A DNA stretch of 64,000 bases. Source: Catonia carolina (taxonomy: Eukaryota; Arthropoda; Insecta; Hemiptera; Achilidae). Both the position numbers and the translations under genes were made by a program. The stretch is from positions 5,357,538 to 5,421,537 of the forward strand of contig JAQMRL010000021.1 of assembly GCA_035578175.1 (NCBI GenBank). Reading direction: 5' to 3'. The notes under the pieces were generated by a model. It made no database searches. It was given only the letters and a program-made list of their open reading frames with translations, and was not told the DNA's origin. Shown here piece after piece: positions 62,768 through 64,000 of the stretch (the stretch's first letter is position 1; each line of letters opens with the position of its first letter).

Positions 62768-63603
62768 CACTTAATGAGCTGGACACAGGCATTAAAATCA
62801 ATGGCATGACGATAAATAATTTGAGATATGCTGATGATACAGTTCTTATAGCTGGAACACATGAAGACCTTCAGATGCTAATAAACAGAGTGGCCACAGT
62901 TAGTGAAGAGTACGGTCTTTCACTTAATATTAATAAAACAAAGTATATGTTAATAGCTAAAGCATATCAGAACGTTGGTAGGATATGTGTAGGGAACCAA
63001 TGCATTGAAGGAGTCCATGCTTACAAGTACCTGGGCACAACTGTTAATGAAAACAATGACAGCTCTCAGAAAATTCGCATCAGAATAGAACAGGCCAGAA
63101 AAAACATTTATAAAGATGAAGAAACTGTTCTGCTGCCGAGATTTAAGCCTTGAATTAAAAACACGTCTCCTAAGATGCTATGTCCTATCCGTACTGTACT
63201 ATGGGATGGAGGCTTGGACAATGAAGAAGATTGATGAAAAGAGACTGGATGCATTTGAAATGTGGTTGTACCGGCGAATTCTGAGGATTTCATGGGTGGA
63301 AAGGATGACGAATGTGGAGGTGTTGAGACGTATGCATAAAGAAAGAGAAGTACTATTAACAGTGAAGAAAAGAAAATTATTGTATATGGGACATGTCATG
63401 TGGGGAGAAAAATATAAAATATTACAAGTGATTGTCCAGGGGAAAATCCAAGGAAAGAGATCCTTGGGAAGAAGACGAAAATCCTGGCTGAAAAACCTAA
63501 GAGATTGGTATGGTTGCAGCAACAACGAATTGTTTAGGGCTGTGACATCAAAGATAAAAATCGCTCTGATGATTGCCAACCTTCGAAGCGGAGATAGCAC
63601 CTG
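62768..63603 (+). pseudogene. LINE L8 reverse transcriptase, active-site box to C-terminus
   Basis: It opens in the palm domain. NLRYADDTVLIA holds both catalytic Asp, followed by LSLNINKTKYML and YKYLGTTVNENN. A one-base loss in the A-run near 63100 shifts the frame; the second frame (from about 63104) gives LELKTRLLRCYVLSVLYYGM, RLDAFEMWLYRRILRISWVE and GRRRKSWLKNLRDWYG, ending at TGA (63601-63603). The apparent Met at 62761 lies in the target duplication, so it is not part of the LINE. Apart from one frameshift the fragment is intact, suggesting recent insertion. Confidence 0.9.
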
Positions 63604-63612
63604 AAGAAGAAG
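62768..63612 (+). mobile_element. LINE L8, 5'-truncated
   Basis: The 12 bp duplication ATAATATGGTGG (62756-62767 and 63613-63624) and a GAAGAAGAAG 3' end define an 845 bp insertion. Confidence 0.93.
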
Positions 63613-63640
63613 ATAATATGGTGGTGTTATAAAATATTCT

Positions 63641-64000
63641 AAAAAAAATCTGGTGTGAAACACTCACACAACTTTCTCTTGCCAATGCAAATAATTAACA
63701 ATAAACCTAACATTATTAATAAAATATTAGAAATAAACAAAAAACTAACCTCAAAAACATAACCTTATTTTAATCATGAGTGAATGATGCAAAATGAAAA
63801 TCAACCTCAGTTTGGCTTAGAAATACGGAAAATCACTCTTTCTCTCTAAACTAGGCTCTGTAGAGAAAAATGCTTTAAATAAAAGTTGTAGATCTTTTAA
63901 TTTTCTATAGATTAAATTATATACACTTTTGTCGTAAAATGCATACTAAGGCCGAAATCTTAAAAAAATCAATTTTTCACACGTTTTCGTGAGAAAAAAA
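63641..64000 (-). mobile_element. HINE-like element H48, runs off the window
   Basis: Reverse copy with an intact 3' hairpin at 63653-63669, core continuing to the CACGTTTTCGTG palindrome at the window end. It starts 16 bp after the L8 target duplication. Confidence 0.92.

Overview
The window looks like nuclear DNA of an arthropod, most likely an insect with a large, AT-rich, transposon-loaded genome. It holds insect-type mariner transposases, degenerate LINE reverse transcriptases, tRNA-headed SINEs, TA- and TTAA-flanked DNA transposons and long CA/GT microsatellites, with no bacterial operons or viral genes. I found no intact host gene, true tRNA, rRNA or CRISPR array. The species cannot be read from the sequence.

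One repeat family dominates. I call it the HINE-like family (H copies). It is about 0.9-1.0 kb when complete and by my hand tally fills roughly 40 percent of the window, in about 48 pieces on both strands. In its forward sense a copy starts in a T-run, then has ACTTTCTCTTGCC, a hairpin (CCTATATGAATATATAGG), about 100 bp, a (GT)n tract at a fixed place, a conserved AT-rich core, the reverse complement GGCAAGAGAAAGT, and a second hairpin (GTGTGAGTGTTTCACAC) followed by CAGA and a T-run. Subterminal inverted repeats, an internal microsatellite, a 3' hairpin and T-run junctions without target duplication match the architecture described for DINE-1/Helentron-associated non-autonomous rolling-circle elements. 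No Rep/helicase is encoded here, so the assignment is an inference.

Other repeats are four SINE-like families (A, B and C with tRNA-like heads; D, a 390-400 bp family with an (AAC)n tail), eight 5'-truncated LINEs (L1-L8, five with clear target duplications), mariner-type elements (a 754 bp DD41D deletion derivative, a nearly full-length 1366 bp element, an inverted DD34D pair), pogo/Tigger-like elements (two with transposase C-terminus remnants), a piggyBac-like MITE, a foldback element with tandem-repeat arms, and giant palindromic MITEs whose ends read CAGGGTGATTC or a relative.

Layout: 0-3 kb HINE copies and LINE L1; 3.3-8 kb a nest of palindromic MITE, DD41D mariner, SINE-D, piggyBac MITE and foldback element; 8-11 kb HINE copies and SINEs; 11-13 kb pogo remnant and LINE L2; 13-18.5 kb HINE copies and palindromic MITE 1; 18.6-24.7 kb LINEs L3-L5 with SINEs; 25-29.7 kb HINE copies with tandem 3' ends; 29.7-30.8 kb a GC-rich 1.06 kb palindrome with TATA boxes; 30.8-37.4 kb duplicated blocks and MITEs 4 and 5; 37.6-40.5 kb palindromic MITE 2 and pogo elements; 41-45 kb mariners; 45.3-46.5 kb LINE L6, nearly identical to L2; 46.7-53.2 kb tandemly duplicated flank-HINE units; 53-64 kb more HINE copies, LINEs L7 and L8, and MITE 3 inserted in a HINE hairpin.

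The elements do not form a pathway. Their nesting gives relative ages: many insertions interrupt another element precisely and leave readable target duplications. The points most worth a second look are the HINE family and its recurrent flank-HINE-flank duplications, a conserved box 76 bp inside several MITE subfamilies, and the GC-rich palindrome.
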